Position numbers and translations under genes: made by a program. From Rhizobium sp. RCAM05350 (GTDB lineage Bacteria > Pseudomonadota > Alphaproteobacteria > Rhizobiales > Rhizobiaceae), in contig CP087974.1 of the NCBI GenBank assembly GCA_024426085.1, forward strand, positions 992,001-1,056,000: a DNA stretch of 64,000 nucleotides, read 5' to 3'. The notes under the pieces are model-generated. The model had not been told where the DNA came from. It did not search any database and saw only the letters and a list, made by a program, of their open reading frames with translations. Positions 54,241 through 64,000 of this stretch are shown one piece after another (position 1 is the stretch's first letter; every line of letters begins with the position of its first letter).

Positions 54241-54269
54241 TTGACCGCATTTCATCCTTTGCGTATAAG
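54241..54269 (+). promoter_or_regulatory. Sigma70 promoter of rplM-rpsI
   Basis: TTGACC (54241-54246), 17-bp spacer, TATAAG (54264-54269). The resulting leader of about 115 nt before rplM has room for regulation, but no fold was identified. Confidence 0.7.
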
Positions 54270-54390
54270 CCGCACCAGATCGTGGTCCCTTGGGGCCGCT
54301 TTCATTTTTGGCTGGCTCAATGCCTTCCGAATTCAAGCAACAAGAAACGCCCGGCGGCAACGCATCGGGTTCAAACGAAAGAGTTTTAAC

Positions 54391-54855
54391 ATGTCAACCT
54401 TCGTTCAGAAGCCTGCAGAGGTGGAGAAGAAGTGGATCCTCATCGACGCCGAAGGCCTCGTTGTTGGTCGCGTCGCTTCCATTATCGCCAACATCCTGCG
54501 CGGCAAGAATAAAGTCACCTACACGCCCCACGTTGACGATGGTGACAATGTCATCGTGATCAACGCTGAGAAGGCTGTCCTGACCGGCAAGAAGTACACC
54601 GACAAGAAGTACTACTGGCACACCGGTTACCCGGGCGGCATCAAGGAGCGCACCGCGCGCCAGATCATCGAAGGCCGCTTCCCGGAGCGCGTTCTCGAGA
54701 AGGCTGTCGAGCGCATGGTTCCCCGTGGCCCGCTTGGCCGTCGCCAGATGAAGAACCTGCGCGTTTACGCCGGCACAAATCATCCGCATGAAGCACAGCA
54801 GCCGGTGACGCTCGACGTCGCTGCGCTGAACAGCAAGAACACAAGGAGCGCCTAA
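54391..54855 (+). CDS. rplM: 50S ribosomal protein L13
   Basis: 154 aa, intact. [37 protein letters not shown] and [13 protein letters not shown] are characteristic. An ORF reading further upstream exists, but [15 protein letters not shown] is the family start. The rpsI ribosome site AAGGAG lies inside its last codons, so the two are coupled. Confidence 0.98.
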   Translation: MSTFVQKPAEVEKKWILIDAEGLVVGRVASIIANILRGKNKVTYTPHVDDGDNVIVINAEKAVLTGKKYTDKKYYWHTGYPGGIKERTARQIIEGRFPERVLEKAVERMVPRGPLGRRQMKNLRVYAGTNHPHEAQQPVTLDVAALNSKNTRSA

Positions 54856-54857
54856 TC

Positions 54858-55331
54858 GTGGCTGATCTCTCTTCTCTGAAAGACCTCGGCACGGCGACTG
54901 AAGCAACTGCTTCGGCTCCGGTTCATGTTCGCAAGGTCGACGCCCAGGGCCGCTCCTATGCGACCGGCAAGCGTAAGAACGCCGTTGCCCGCGTCTGGGT
55001 CAAGCCGGGCTCCGGCAAGATCACTGTCAACGGCAAGGAATTTGCGGCTTACTTCGCACGTCCGGTTCTGCAGATGATCCTGCGCCAGCCGATCTTCGCT
55101 GCTGCCCGTGACGGCCAGTTCGACATCGACGCAACGGTTGCAGGCGGCGGTCTTTCCGGCCAGGCCGGTGCCGTTCGTCACGGTATCTCGAAGGCTCTCA
55201 CCTACTTCGAACCAGGCCTGCGTCCGGTCCTGAAGAAGGGTGGCTTCCTGACCCGCGACTCGCGCGTCGTCGAGCGTAAGAAGTACGGTAAGGCCAAGGC
55301 CCGCCGTTCGTTCCAGTTCTCGAAGCGTTAA
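54858..55331 (+). CDS. rpsI: 30S ribosomal protein S9
   Basis: 157 aa, intact, starting at GTG 54858, 2 bp after rplM. The N-terminal 30 residues are a variable extension; the core is [19 protein letters not shown] and the C-terminal tail ends SFQFSKR, whose last Arg reaches the P-site tRNA. Confidence 0.97.
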   Translation: MADLSSLKDLGTATEATASAPVHVRKVDAQGRSYATGKRKNAVARVWVKPGSGKITVNGKEFAAYFARPVLQMILRQPIFAAARDGQFDIDATVAGGGLSGQAGAVRHGISKALTYFEPGLRPVLKKGGFLTRDSRVVERKKYGKAKARRSFQFSKR

Positions 55332-55354
55332 TCGTTTCCGGACTATCGATTTGG

Positions 55355-55384
55355 AAAAGGCGGGCTTTGTCCCGCCTTTTCTTT
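55355..55384 (+). terminator. Terminator after rpsI
   Basis: AAAAGGCGGG / CTTTGT / CCCGCCTTTT followed by CTTT. The A-tract makes it usable by the convergent Lrp gene as well. Confidence 0.85.
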
Positions 55385-55389
55385 AGTTG

Positions 55390-55851
55390 TTACAGCGGCA
55401 ATTCCGTCGAGAACTTCAGTTCCCGCAGCACGAAACTCGACACCACGGTGCGCACATGCGGATTGCGCATCAGATAGCGCGTCATGAACGCCTCGTAGCT
55501 TTCCACGTCGCTCGCCCGGATTTTCAGCATGTAGTCGAAGGCGCCGGAGAGCGCATAACACTCCATGATCTCCGGCCGCTCCAGCACCACCGCCGCAAAC
55601 GAGGCCACCGCTTCCTCGTGGTGATCCTCCAGCGTCACATGCGCGATAACGCAGAGTTTCAGATCGAGTTTTCCCGGATCGAGCAGCGTCACGCGCTTGC
55701 GGATGACGCCGTCTGCTTCCAATTCCTGGACCTTGCGCCATGCCGAACTCTGCGACATGCCGGCCTTCTCGGCCAGTTCCGCCAGCGACAGGCTGCCATC
55801 GGCCTGGACAAGCTGTAGAAGCTTGCGATGGAAACTCCCAGATTCTTTCAT
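55390..55851 (-). CDS. Lrp/AsnC family transcription regulator
   Basis: About 153 aa: helix-turn-helix SLAELAEKAGMSQSSAWRKVQELEADGVI and the ligand-binding RAM half with YALSGAFDYMLKIRASDVESYE. Start ATG 55851 (MKESGSFHRKLLQL). Divergent from phhA with a 122-bp shared promoter region, so it likely controls aromatic amino acid catabolism in answer to Phe or Tyr. Confidence 0.9.
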   Translation of the reverse strand: MKESGSFHRKLLQLVQADGSLSLAELAEKAGMSQSSAWRKVQELEADGVIRKRVTLLDPGKLDLKLCVIAHVTLEDHHEEAVASFAAVVLERPEIMECYALSGAFDYMLKIRASDVESYEAFMTRYLMRNPHVRTVVSSFVLRELKFSTELPL

Positions 55852-55973
55852 AATTTTGAAAATCCTCGAAAAATCCTTCCAATAATATGATGACATCCAG
55901 CACGAAAGAAAGAAAATTCCTTCGATCCCGGAGCATAATTGCAGGAAACGACGCATCCGGGAGGATCGACACT

Positions 55974-56766
55974 ATGACCAAAGAAAGCACCTACACCGCC
56001 AAACTGCCGGGGCCGGACGGGATCTACCCCTATACTGCGGAGGAAGACGCAATCTGGGGCGAGCTCTACGAGCGCCAGATGAAGCTGCTCGCCAACATGG
56101 CCTGCCAGGAATATCTGGATGGGGTGAAGACCCTTGGCCTCAAGCCAGACAAGGTGCCGCAGCTTTCCGACGTCGGCCGCCGCCTGCACGAGACGACCGG
56201 ATCTCGGCGTCGAAGGTGTGCCTGCGCTCATTCCACCCTCGCGCTTCTATGAACTGTTATCGCAGGGCAAGTTCCCGCTTGCCACCTTCCTGCGCCGCCG
56301 CGAGCATATCGACTACATTGAAGAGCCCGACCTGTTCCATGAAGTCTTCGGCCACTGCCCGCTGCTTACCAACCAAAGCTATGCCAATTTCGTCCGCCAG
56401 TTCGGCGAAGCCGCTGTCCGTCTGGGCAAAGGCTATTCCTGGCACCTGTTCCGCATCTTCTGGTTCACGGTGGAATTCGGCCTGATCAATACACCGCAGG
56501 GACGTCGCTGCTTCGGCGCAGGCATCGTCTCGTCGCCCAGCGAAGCCAAAGCCGCGATGGACGGCACGGCTTGCGAATTCCGGCCGTTCGACCTGATGAG
56601 CGTTCTGAGAACACCCTACCGCATCGATATCGTCCAGCCGATCTACTATGTCATCGACAGCTTTACTGATCTTGAAGCCATCGTCGAGCAGGATATCGGC
56701 AGCATGATCGACAAGGCCAAATCGTTGGGTGATTTTGCCCCGGCCTTCGAAGCCAAGGCGTCGTAA
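55974..56766 (+). CDS. phhA: Phenylalanine 4-monooxygenase
   Basis: Converts phenylalanine to tyrosine with a pterin cofactor and non-heme iron. About 263 aa. Iron ligands: two His in LFHEVFGHCPLLTN and a Glu in WFTVEFGLI. One base is extra near 56202 (or two are missing) where HETTG meets DLGVEGVPALIPP. Start ATG 55974 with GGGAGGAT upstream. Divergent from the Lrp gene. Confidence 0.94.
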
Positions 56767-56858
56767 GCGGCTGATTATCCGGCAGCGCTTCTCTTCGGGG
56801 TCTTGCCTTCCAGCCGCCGATTGTCCAACGTCTGGCCACGCAACAGACGAGACCGATC

Positions 56859-57815
56859 ATGGCCAACAAGACGATAGACCACGCGATCACCGCCACATCG
56901 CTGAAAAGCGCTGCGACCGACCCGACCCATGCCGGCATCCTCTCCTTCATGCGCCGGAAATACACCAAGAGCCTGAAGGGCGTCGACGCCGCCGTCTGGG
57001 GCATCCCGTTCGACGCGGCGACGTCCAACCGTCCCGGCGCCCGCTTCGGGCCGCAGGCCATCCGCCGCGCCTCTGCGATCTTCGACAATGATCCGCAATA
57101 TCCGTTCGACCGCGACCTGTTTGCGGACATGGCGACGATCGACTACGGCGACTGCCTGCTCGACTATGGCAATCACGGCAAGACGCCTGCAACCATCGAA
57201 CGGGAAGCGGCCAAGATCCTGAAGAGCGGTGCCTTCCTATTGACGCTCGGTGGCGACCATTTCGTCACCCTGCCGCTGCTGCGTGCCCATGCCACGGTTC
57301 ACGGCCCCCTTTCCCTCGTACAGTTCGATGCGCATCAGGATACCTGGGCTGATGAGAAAGGCCGCATCGACCATGGCTCCTTCGTCGGCCGTGCGGCCCG
57401 CGAGGGGCTGATCGATACCGCAAGCTCGATCCAACTCGGCATCCGCACCCACGCGCCCGACGATTGCGGCATCCGCATTCTCTATGGCTACGATATCGAG
57501 GAGATGAGCGCCGGCGAGATCGCCGATGTCATCCTCCACCACGTCGGCGACCGTCCGACTTACCTTACCTTCGATATCGACTGCCTTGATCCGGCCTATG
57601 CGCCAGGTACCGGTACGCCGGTCGCAGGCGGCCCATCCTCAGCAAAAATCCTGTCGGTGATCCGCAAGCTCGGCGCGCTGGTCATCAAGGGTGCGGACGT
57701 GGTGGAAGTGGCGCCAGCTTATGACCACGCCGATATCACCGCCATTGCGGGCTCCACCATCGCGATGTATATGCTCGGCCTTCATGCCGAACAGCTGGCG
57801 GAGCGACGCGGATAG
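56859..57815 (+). CDS. speB: Agmatinase (ureohydrolase family)
   Basis: 318 aa, intact. Binuclear Mn site: GGDHFVTLP, QFDAHQDTW and TFDIDCLDPAYAPGTGTP. Splits agmatine to putrescine and urea; guanidinobutyrase or proclavaminate-type activities are not excluded by sequence. 92 bp after phhA. Confidence 0.9.
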   Translation: MANKTIDHAITATSLKSAATDPTHAGILSFMRRKYTKSLKGVDAAVWGIPFDAATSNRPGARFGPQAIRRASAIFDNDPQYPFDRDLFADMATIDYGDCLLDYGNHGKTPATIEREAAKILKSGAFLLTLGGDHFVTLPLLRAHATVHGPLSLVQFDAHQDTWADEKGRIDHGSFVGRAAREGLIDTASSIQLGIRTHAPDDCGIRILYGYDIEEMSAGEIADVILHHVGDRPTYLTFDIDCLDPAYAPGTGTPVAGGPSSAKILSVIRKLGALVIKGADVVEVAPAYDHADITAIAGSTIAMYMLGLHAEQLAERRG

Positions 57816-57908
57816 CGACTGAGCCCGCCCTGTTGTCAAACTGATTCAATTGCATGCCAAAGTGATTCCGCAACACCCGATAATCCCTTGGCAGGACAGG
57901 ATAAAACC

Positions 57909-58841
57909 ATGAAACCGAAGATCTTCATCGATGGCGAACACGGCACCACGGGCCTGCAGATCCGCAGCCGCATGGCAGGCCGTTCGGATGTGGAATTACT
58001 GTCCATTCCGGAAGCGGAACGCCGCAACGCCGCCATTCGCGAAGATCTTTGAACAGCGCCGATGTCGCCATCCTCTGCCTGCCGGACGATGCCTCGAAAC
58101 AGGCCGTCTCGATGCTCGAAGGCAATAACAAGGTGCGGATCATCGACACCTCAACCGCTTATCGCATCGCGCCGGACTGGGCCTATGGCTTTGCCGAAAT
58201 GGATGCGGCACAGGCGGCAAAAATCCGCAATGCCCGTCTCGTAGCCAATCCCGGCTGCTACCCGACGGGCGCCATCGGGCTGATCCGGCCGCTGCGGCAA
58301 GCCGGTATCCTGCCGGAGAGCTATCCGATCACGGTCAATGCGGTCTCCGGCTATACTGGCGGCGGCAAGCAGATGATCGCGCAGATGGAAGATCCGGGCC
58401 AATCCGGAGCATATCGATTCACCAAACTTCCTCTACGGCCTGACGCTCAAGCACAAGCATGTGCCGGAGATGCAGACCCACGGCATGCTCGACCGCGCGC
58501 CGATCTTCTCGCCGTCGGTCGGCCGCTTTCCGCAGGGCATGATCGTCCAGGTGCCGCTGTTCCTCGATCAGCTGAAGGAAGGTGCTACGCTGGAAACCAT
58601 CCACGCAGCACTCGTTGCCCATTACGCAGGCCAGTTGATCGTCGAAGTCGTGCCGCTGGATGTCAGCGCGAAGCTTGCGCGCGTCGATGCCGTCGAGCTT
58701 GCCGGCAAGGACACGATGAAGCTCTTCGTGTTCGGCTCGGAAGGTGGAGAACAGGTCAATCTCGTTGCCCTGCTCGACAATCTCGGCAAGGGTGCATCCG
58801 GTGCTGCGGTCCAGAACATGGATCTCATGCTCTCGGCATAA
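57909..58841 (+). CDS. argC: N-acetyl-gamma-glutamyl-phosphate reductase, type 2
   Basis: NADPH-dependent third step of arginine synthesis; 310 aa, short type-2 form. [16 protein letters not shown] nucleotide site and catalytic Cys in [16 protein letters not shown] is missing near 58050 ([13 protein letters not shown]) and a G is extra near 58399 ([16 protein letters not shown]). The two cancel. Confidence 0.94.
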
Positions 58842-58901
58842 ACAAATATTCGTGCGGGGCGCCAGGGCCCCGGTCCGCACGCGGAAAGGCTTTGAACTGA
58901 C

Positions 58902-59693
58902 ATGGGCGATACCGGCTTCCTCGCGACCCTTTTTGCAAGGGTCGCCACCGCGTTGCCGGAGCATGGGCTCTATGTGCTGCTTGCCTGCACATTCATCGCC
59001 GGTCTTGCCCGTGGCTTTTCCGGCTTTGGCGCGGCCCTCATCCTGATCCCGATCGGCGGCTCGATCCTTGGTCCGAAGATCATTTCGCCAGTGCTGCTGG
59101 TGATCGATACGATCGCCGCCGCCGGCATGCTGCCCGCCGCCTTTCGCGCCGCCAACCGGCGTGAAGTGTTCACCATGGCTTCCGGTGCCCTGATCGGCGT
59201 GCCGCTCGGCACGGCGGCGCTGGCGCTTGCCGATCCCCTGATCCTTCGCTGGGCGATCACCGTCGTCTCGGCTGTCCTGCTTGTCCTTCTGATCTCAGGC
59301 TGGCGCTATCACGGCCAGCCCCGGGCACCGCTGACCGCCGGGGTCGGCGGCATTGCCGGTGTTTTCAGCGGCGCGGCGCAGCTGGGCGGCCCGCCCGTCG
59401 TCGCCTACTGGCTGAGCGGTGCCAGCGACGTGCTGGTGATCCGCTCCAACATCATGCTCTATTTCGCCATCTCGTCAGCGTTGACGGCCGTCACATACCT
59501 GATCAGCGGCCTGTTCGTCGAACAGGTCTTTGTGCTGACGCTGGTCATCCTGCCGCTCTATGCTGGCGGGCTCTATATCGGCTCGCGTCTGTTCGGCTTG
59601 GCCAAGCCATCGACATTCCGCATCATTTGCTACGTGCTGATCGGCGCTTCCACCATTCTCGGCATGCCGGCCCTTGACGGGCTGTTGCGCTGA
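58902..59693 (+). CDS. TauE/SafE family membrane transporter
   Basis: 263 aa, about eight membrane segments in two repeats: FIAGLARGFSGFGAALILIP and AGVFSGAAQLGGPPVVAYWL. The family exports sulfite, sulfoacetate or other anions; the substrate is unknown here. Intact. Its stop abuts the convergent ctaA stop. Confidence 0.9.
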   Translation: MGDTGFLATLFARVATALPEHGLYVLLACTFIAGLARGFSGFGAALILIPIGGSILGPKIISPVLLVIDTIAAAGMLPAAFRAANRREVFTMASGALIGVPLGTAALALADPLILRWAITVVSAVLLVLLISGWRYHGQPRAPLTAGVGGIAGVFSGAAQLGGPPVVAYWLSGASDVLVIRSNIMLYFAISSALTAVTYLISGLFVEQVFVLTLVILPLYAGGLYIGSRLFGLAKPSTFRIICYVLIGASTILGMPALDGLLR

Positions 59694-60797
59694 TCAATCC
59701 CGCACTTCGATTTCCAGTGGACGCGGATATTCGCCGATGAACGCCCGCCAATGGGCGATAGCGAAACCGAGCACGATCAGCGCGCCGCCCTGATGCGCCA
59801 CACCCCAGCCAACTGGCACCTGCAACAACAGTGTCATGATGCCGATGATCGCCTGGATGGTCACCAACGCGAACAGCAGCACCGAGCGGCGCGCATGCGT
59901 CGTATCCGGCGCGTTGCGCAACGAGGCGATCATGTGCATCAGCACGAAGGCAAACAGCACGTAGGCGCCGATGCGGTGAACGAACTGCACGGACTTCGGA
60001 TTTTCGAACAGATTGAGCCAAGCGGGCTGCTGGATGAAAAGGTCCGATGGCACGAAAGAGCCATCCATCAGCGGCCAGGTGTTGTAGGAGAGGCCCGCAT
60101 CAAGCCCCGCCACCAGCGCACCCAGATAGATCTGGAACAGGGCCATGCAGGCGATGATCGCAGCCATTTTCTTCGAGCTTCTCGTCGGCGCCGGATCGTC
60201 GGCATGCGGCGCCAGCCCTCTGCCGATCCAGATACAGGAGATGAAGATCAGACAGGCGATCACAAGATGGGTGGCCAGCCGGTACTGGCTGACCTCGGTG
60301 CGGTCGGCAAGACCGGACGACACCATCCACCAGCCGATGAAACCCTGAAAACCGCCCAGCGCCAGAATACCGACCAGCGGCAATTTCAGCCGCGGCTCAA
60401 TCTGCCCGCGGATCCAGAAGAAAGCCAGCGGCAGCGCGAAGATCAGCCCGATCGAGCGAGCCAGCAGCCGGTGCGCCCATTCCCACCAGAAGATGGTCTT
60501 GAAGCCTTCCACGGTCATGTCGCCGTTGAGCTGCTCATATTGCGGAATCTGTTTGTAGAGTTCGAACTCTTCCTGCCATTCGGCAGCGGTCAGCGGCGGG
60601 ATGACGCCATGGATCGGTTTCCACTGGGTGATCGACAGGCCGGACTCCGTCAGCCGGGTCGCACCGCCGACTAGGACGAGCGCAAACAGCACCAGCACGA
60701 CAACGCCCAGCCAGATACGGATCTGGGCCCGATTGCGGCTGACCGTGTCGATCTCGCGCATAAGACGCTGTTCCGTCGCCAAATCCGTGCTTGCCAT
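59694..60797 (-). CDS. ctaA: Heme A synthase (COX15/CtaA)
   Basis: 367 aa, eight membrane segments. Converts heme O to heme A for cytochrome aa3 oxidase. Heme His ligands are in WWEWAHRLLARS and QFVHRIGAY, with typical VGGATRLTESGLSITQWKPI. Intact. Confidence 0.96.
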   Translation of the reverse strand: MASTDLATEQRLMREIDTVSRNRAQIRIWLGVVVLVLFALVLVGGATRLTESGLSITQWKPIHGVIPPLTAAEWQEEFELYKQIPQYEQLNGDMTVEGFKTIFWWEWAHRLLARSIGLIFALPLAFFWIRGQIEPRLKLPLVGILALGGFQGFIGWWMVSSGLADRTEVSQYRLATHLVIACLIFISCIWIGRGLAPHADDPAPTRSSKKMAAIIACMALFQIYLGALVAGLDAGLSYNTWPLMDGSFVPSDLFIQQPAWLNLFENPKSVQFVHRIGAYVLFAFVLMHMIASLRNAPDTTHARRSVLLFALVTIQAIIGIMTLLLQVPVGWGVAHQGGALIVLGFAIAHWRAFIGEYPRPLEIEVRD

Positions 60798-60974
60798 GCA
60801 AGGTCTCCATCATCGAAAGGCATGGCCCGAGCCTTTTGGAGGCGATTTGTCCCGGGGCGCATGCATCAAAGCCGTTGATTTGCACCAGAGCAGCATGCAA
60901 AACAAGGCTTACCCCTTTGCGGCATGCCGTCGCGGCCAAGAACCCGGCGAAACCTGCCAACCGGAAAGACCTGA

Positions 60975-61187
60975 ATGCCCGTACGCCTGAGAAAACTGAT
61001 CGGCACTGTCCTGATCATCATCCTCGTCATCGTCTATGCGCTGGCGGCCACCACCTTTGCCTCGCTCCTCCTCGGCACCTCGCCGTGGTGGGTTCATCTG
61101 GCCTATTTCTTCTTCACCGGCCTGTTGTGGATTCTGCCCGCCATGCTGATCATCAAGTGGATGGAAAAGCCGGCGAAACCGCGCTGA
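60975..61187 (+). CDS. DUF2842 small membrane protein
   Basis: 70 aa, two hydrophobic segments (LIIILVIVYALAATTFASLL and LAYFFFTGLLWILPAML). DUF2842 proteins occur in alphaproteobacteria next to heme and cytochrome oxidase genes, as here beside ctaA. Role unknown. Intact. Confidence 0.85.
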   Translation: MPVRLRKLIGTVLIIILVIVYALAATTFASLLLGTSPWWVHLAYFFFTGLLWILPAMLIIKWMEKPAKPR

Positions 61188-61203
61188 ACCGAAAGACGAC
61201 AAC

Positions 61204-61947
61204 ATGAAAATTGCAGTAATCGCCGATATCCACGGCAATGACCTCGCCCTCGAAGCCGTGCTTGCCGACATCGTGGAGCAAGGGATCGACGATGTCGTCA
61301 ATCTCGGCGATCACCTGAGCGGCCCGATGAATGCGGCCCGCACGGCCGACATCCTGATGGCGCGCGACTTTCCCTCGATCCGGGGCAATCACGATCGCTG
61401 GCTGGTCACCCTTCAACCGGCTGAGATGGGTCTCTCCGACCGTATGGCGCATGCAGAACTGCAGCCGCACCATCTCGACTGGCTCCGCGCCCAGCCCGCA
61501 ACGCTTGTTCACCGGCAGGAACTCTTTCTCTGCCACGCGACGCCCAAGGACGATCTCACCTACTGGCTGGAAGACCTGGCAGCCGATGGCGTCGTGCATA
61601 TGTCCGGACGCCAGCGGATCGAAGGTTTTGCGGACGGGATCGATTTCCCTGTCATCCTCTGTGGCCACACCCATATTCCGCGCGCCGTGCGGCTTTCCGA
61701 TGGCCGGCTGCTCGTCAATCCCGGTAGCGTCGGCTGCCCCGGCTATGACGATGACGAACCGGTGTTCCACAAGGTGGAAACCGGATCGCCCGACGCCTCC
61801 TACGCCATCCTGGAAAAAACGAACAGCCACTGGAACGTCACTTTCCGGCGCATCTCCTACGATCACATGGCGATGGCGAACCTTTCCCGTGAACGTGGCC
61901 GCACCGAATGGGCCAACGCGCTCGCCAGCGGCTGGGTCGGGGACTAG
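61204..61947 (+). CDS. Metallophosphoesterase
   Basis: 247 aa, intact. IADIHGNDLALEAV, LGDHLSG, IRGNHDRW and CGHTHIPRAV form the dinuclear metal site of the YfcE/MJ0936-type phosphodiesterases. Substrate unknown. 16 bp after DUF2842. Its TAG stop shares the palindrome CTAG with the stop of the convergent acetyltransferase gene. Confidence 0.9.
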   Translation: MKIAVIADIHGNDLALEAVLADIVEQGIDDVVNLGDHLSGPMNAARTADILMARDFPSIRGNHDRWLVTLQPAEMGLSDRMAHAELQPHHLDWLRAQPATLVHRQELFLCHATPKDDLTYWLEDLAADGVVHMSGRQRIEGFADGIDFPVILCGHTHIPRAVRLSDGRLLVNPGSVGCPGYDDDEPVFHKVETGSPDASYAILEKTNSHWNVTFRRISYDHMAMANLSRERGRTEWANALASGWVGD

Positions 61948-62596
61948 ACCGCCCTTTCGAGCGCCTCGATATCGGCGCCGGTGATCGCGGCGATATGCCG
62001 CGTGACCTTGTCGGCCGGCCAGTTCCACCAGGCGATCGCCAGCAGGCGCTCGACGATATCGTCGCCAAAACGCCGCTTCACCACCCGCCCCGGATTTCCG
62101 GCCACAACGCTATAGGGCGGCACATCCTTGGCGACGACCGTATGCGCCCCAATGATCGCGCCGTCGCCGATCGTCACACCCGGCATGATCGTCGCCTTGG
62201 TGCCGATCCAGACATCGTTTCCGACTATCGTATCTCCACGGTAACCGCTGGCATAACCGGCCGGGTCGAAACCGTCGCGCCACGCACCTGGAAAGATACC
62301 GAACGGATAGGTCGAAAATCCCTGCATTGCATGATTGGCACCGTTCATGATGAAGGTCACGCCTTCGGCCAGCGCGCAGTATCGGCCGATCTCAAGCCGG
62401 TCGCCGATGAAATCATAGTGGTAGAGGACGCATTTCGCCTCGGAAATGCTCAGGCCCGGCCGGATCGTCATAATAGCTGAAATCGCCGGCACTGATCAGC
62501 GGCGAACGGACGATATTCTTGAGAAAGCCAATGCGCGGGAATGCGGCGACGGGGGTGGCGGCACCCGGAATCCGGCACGTCTTGGTGTTCAGGCAT
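61944..62596 (-). CDS. CatB/Vat-type O-acetyltransferase
   Basis: About 216 aa left-handed beta-helix acetyltransferase of the xenobiotic group (hexapeptide repeats: GNDVWIGTKATIMPGVTIGDGAIIGAHT, active-site His in NGANHAMQ). Extra C near 62439 and another near 62593 break it; repaired it starts MLNTKTCRIPGAATPVAAF at ATG 62596 with GGTGGAG upstream. Substrate may be chloramphenicol, streptogramin or another hydroxyl compound; resistance should not be assumed. Confidence 0.82.
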
Positions 62597-62927
62597 GCGG
62601 ATACTCCACCTTTATGTCCAACGGTCGTGGTGACATAGAACGGTCGGGAAACACGCGGGATTGCTGCGAATTGTCCAAACCTCGTTCAGTGGCGCATCGG
62701 TCTCTCCATGAAAACAGCTCCCCAATTTAACAAGGATCATGCCAAAAATCCAGTTTCCCGTTGTGCCTGATTGCCCTGTTGGCCGCGGCTTGCTGGTTTT
62801 ATCCATTCGGTAACCGCATTTGATGAAATCCGGGGCAAGCCCTCCGCCGCCCGTCCAATTTAAATGAAAATAAGGGCATGCTTGCTTTAGATGAAACGTC
62901 ATCCCGTTCCTGGAACCGCAAGCGATC
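62597..62927. other. Intergenic, no gene seen
   Basis: 331 bp between the divergent acetyltransferase and GNAT-type genes. Promoters for both are expected; no clear hexamers identified. Confidence 0.35.
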
Positions 62928-64000
62928 ATGACCGACGTGGACTTCAACATGATGCCCGTTAGCAAGGCTCGCCGCCGTGTCTGGCATGGCCGTCGCGAAC
63001 GGGTGCGCGATATTGCACTGGCGCAGGAACTGACGCTGAGCGTCCATGTCAGCATGCAGGCACTGGAAGCGGACTGGCGCGCGCTGGAGGCCTCCGCCGC
63101 GATATCCCTCCATCAGGGCTTCGACTGGTGCGCCGCCTGGGCCGCGACCCATGCCAACCAGTTGCTTTTGGTGCGTGGCAGGATCGGCCAGAAGACGGTC
63201 TTCATCCTGCCGCTAGAGTTGGTTCGCGGCCGGTTCTTCCGTACGGCGCGGTTCATCGGCTCGCCGCACAGCAATATTAATACCGGACTTTTCGCTGATG
63301 ATTTCGATCCGGTCACCTGCACCAAGCTGGCCGCAGCGCTGATTGCCGATCTTTCAGCAAAATTGTGTCGCGTCGCCGATATCGTGACGCTGGAGAAGAT
63401 GCCGTTCGACTGGCACGGAACGCGCCACCCGCTCGCCTCGCTTCCGGCAGTTCGAAACCAGAATGCGTCTTTCCAGCTGCCGCTTCTTGAAAACTTCGAA
63501 GCGACACTGGCTCAGCTCAACGCCAAGCGGCGCCGCAAAAAAATTTCGCGTTTCCGAAAAGCGGCTGGAAGCGCTCGGCGGCTACGAACACGTTATCGCC
63601 AGGACATGCGAGGAACGTCGACAAATCCTCGAGCTGTTCTTCGAGCAGAAAGCCATCCGTTTCAAGGCGCTCGGCCTGCCTAATGTTTTCCAGGACAAGG
63701 AAACGCAAGCATTCTTCCATGCCCTCGCCGCAGTGGAACCGACCCATGACGGCCAGCCGCTCGAACTCCACGCGATCCGTTTGCGCGGGCAGGAAAATGG
63801 CCGCATCGTTGCCATTGCCGGGCTGTCGCGCAAGGGCGATCACGTCATCTGCCAATTCGGATCGATCGACGAAGACATTGCCGCGGGACGCGAGCCCGGG
63901 CGAGCTTCTGTTTTACCTGATCATTCGCAAATGCAACGCCGAAGGCGTGACGCTGTTTGATTTCGGCATCGGCGACCAAGCCTACAAGCGCTCGTGGTGC
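62928..64000 (+). CDS. GNAT-fold acyltransferase (BioF2/CelD-like), 3' end outside window
   Basis: At least 356 residues. LSVHVSMQALEADWRALE and LEKMPFDWHGTRHPLASLP, then ALGLPNVFQDKETQAFFHAL and the typical end DFGIGDQAYKRSW, match the Acetyltransf_6 family that acts in polysaccharide modification and cellulose synthesis. Extra A near 63541 (seven A for six) and extra C near 63891 break the frame. Start at ATG 62928 or 62949; the gene runs past the window end. Confidence 0.8.

Noticed and set aside
61944..62596. Calling the acetyltransferase a chloramphenicol resistance gene
   Set aside because: The fold is shared by many sugar and metabolite acetyltransferases; sequence alone does not show drug specificity.

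Overview
The window is 64 kb of an alphaproteobacterial chromosome, most likely Rhizobiaceae (Rhizobium/Agrobacterium-like). This rests on gene order and protein character: a 14-gene nuo operon followed by birA, rnj, mce, DUF1467, proS and lolCD; a short ProS without the editing insertion; DUF982 and DUF2842 proteins; clpP-clpX-lon-hupB; and a GTTC-N7-GTTC type LexA box. There is no 16S gene, CRISPR array, insertion sequence or prophage, so the region reads as core chromosome.

Layout. Positions 1-26700 are almost entirely minus strand: dnaE (cut by the window start), a tiny SOS-type ORF upstream of it, then lolD, lolC, proS, DUF1467, mce, rnj, birA and nuoN to nuoA. The whole complex I operon is present, plus two accessory genes inside it (a helix-hairpin-helix-like protein between nuoF and nuoG, and a small exported protein between nuoD and nuoE). 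Positions 27200-30200 hold small genes (DUF982, a lipoprotein, a cupin) and three tRNAs (Asp, Asp, Val). Positions 30200-35050 hold a nuclease/ATPase pair of the SbcCD/YhaO-YhaN type. Then follow a MarR regulator, a secreted phytase-like esterase with a possible Pho box, hupB, lon, clpX and clpP (35200-43800). Positions 44000-51100 carry a phospholipase D/EEP pair, a cytochrome P450, a class III cyclase, a cupin, an O-acetylhomoserine sulfhydrylase and a CoA-binding protein. Positions 51300-64000 carry an EamA transporter, a yefM-yoeB toxin-antitoxin pair, an enoyl-CoA hydratase, a thioesterase, rplM-rpsI, an Lrp regulator divergent from phhA, speB, argC, TauE, ctaA, DUF2842, a phosphoesterase, an acetyltransferase and a GNAT-type protein cut by the window end.

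Quality caveat. About 60 small indels break otherwise normal housekeeping genes (dnaE, rnj, lon, nearly every nuo gene) and even the acceptor stems of both tRNA-Asp genes. Most are +1 or -1 in short homopolymers; some are an A or T placed inside a C/G step, or a lost CG/GC in CGCG runs. Undoing them restores normal family lengths and stop/start overlaps every time, so I treat them as assembly errors and give each gene its full corrected span as a CDS.

The most interesting signal is a 28-codon single-pass membrane peptide at 2386-2472. Its promoter is overlaid by three GTTC half-sites in perfect 7-bp spacing, the alphaproteobacterial LexA operator. This is the architecture of an SOS-induced micro-protein analogous to Caulobacter SidA, and it lies directly upstream of the replicative polymerase gene dnaE.
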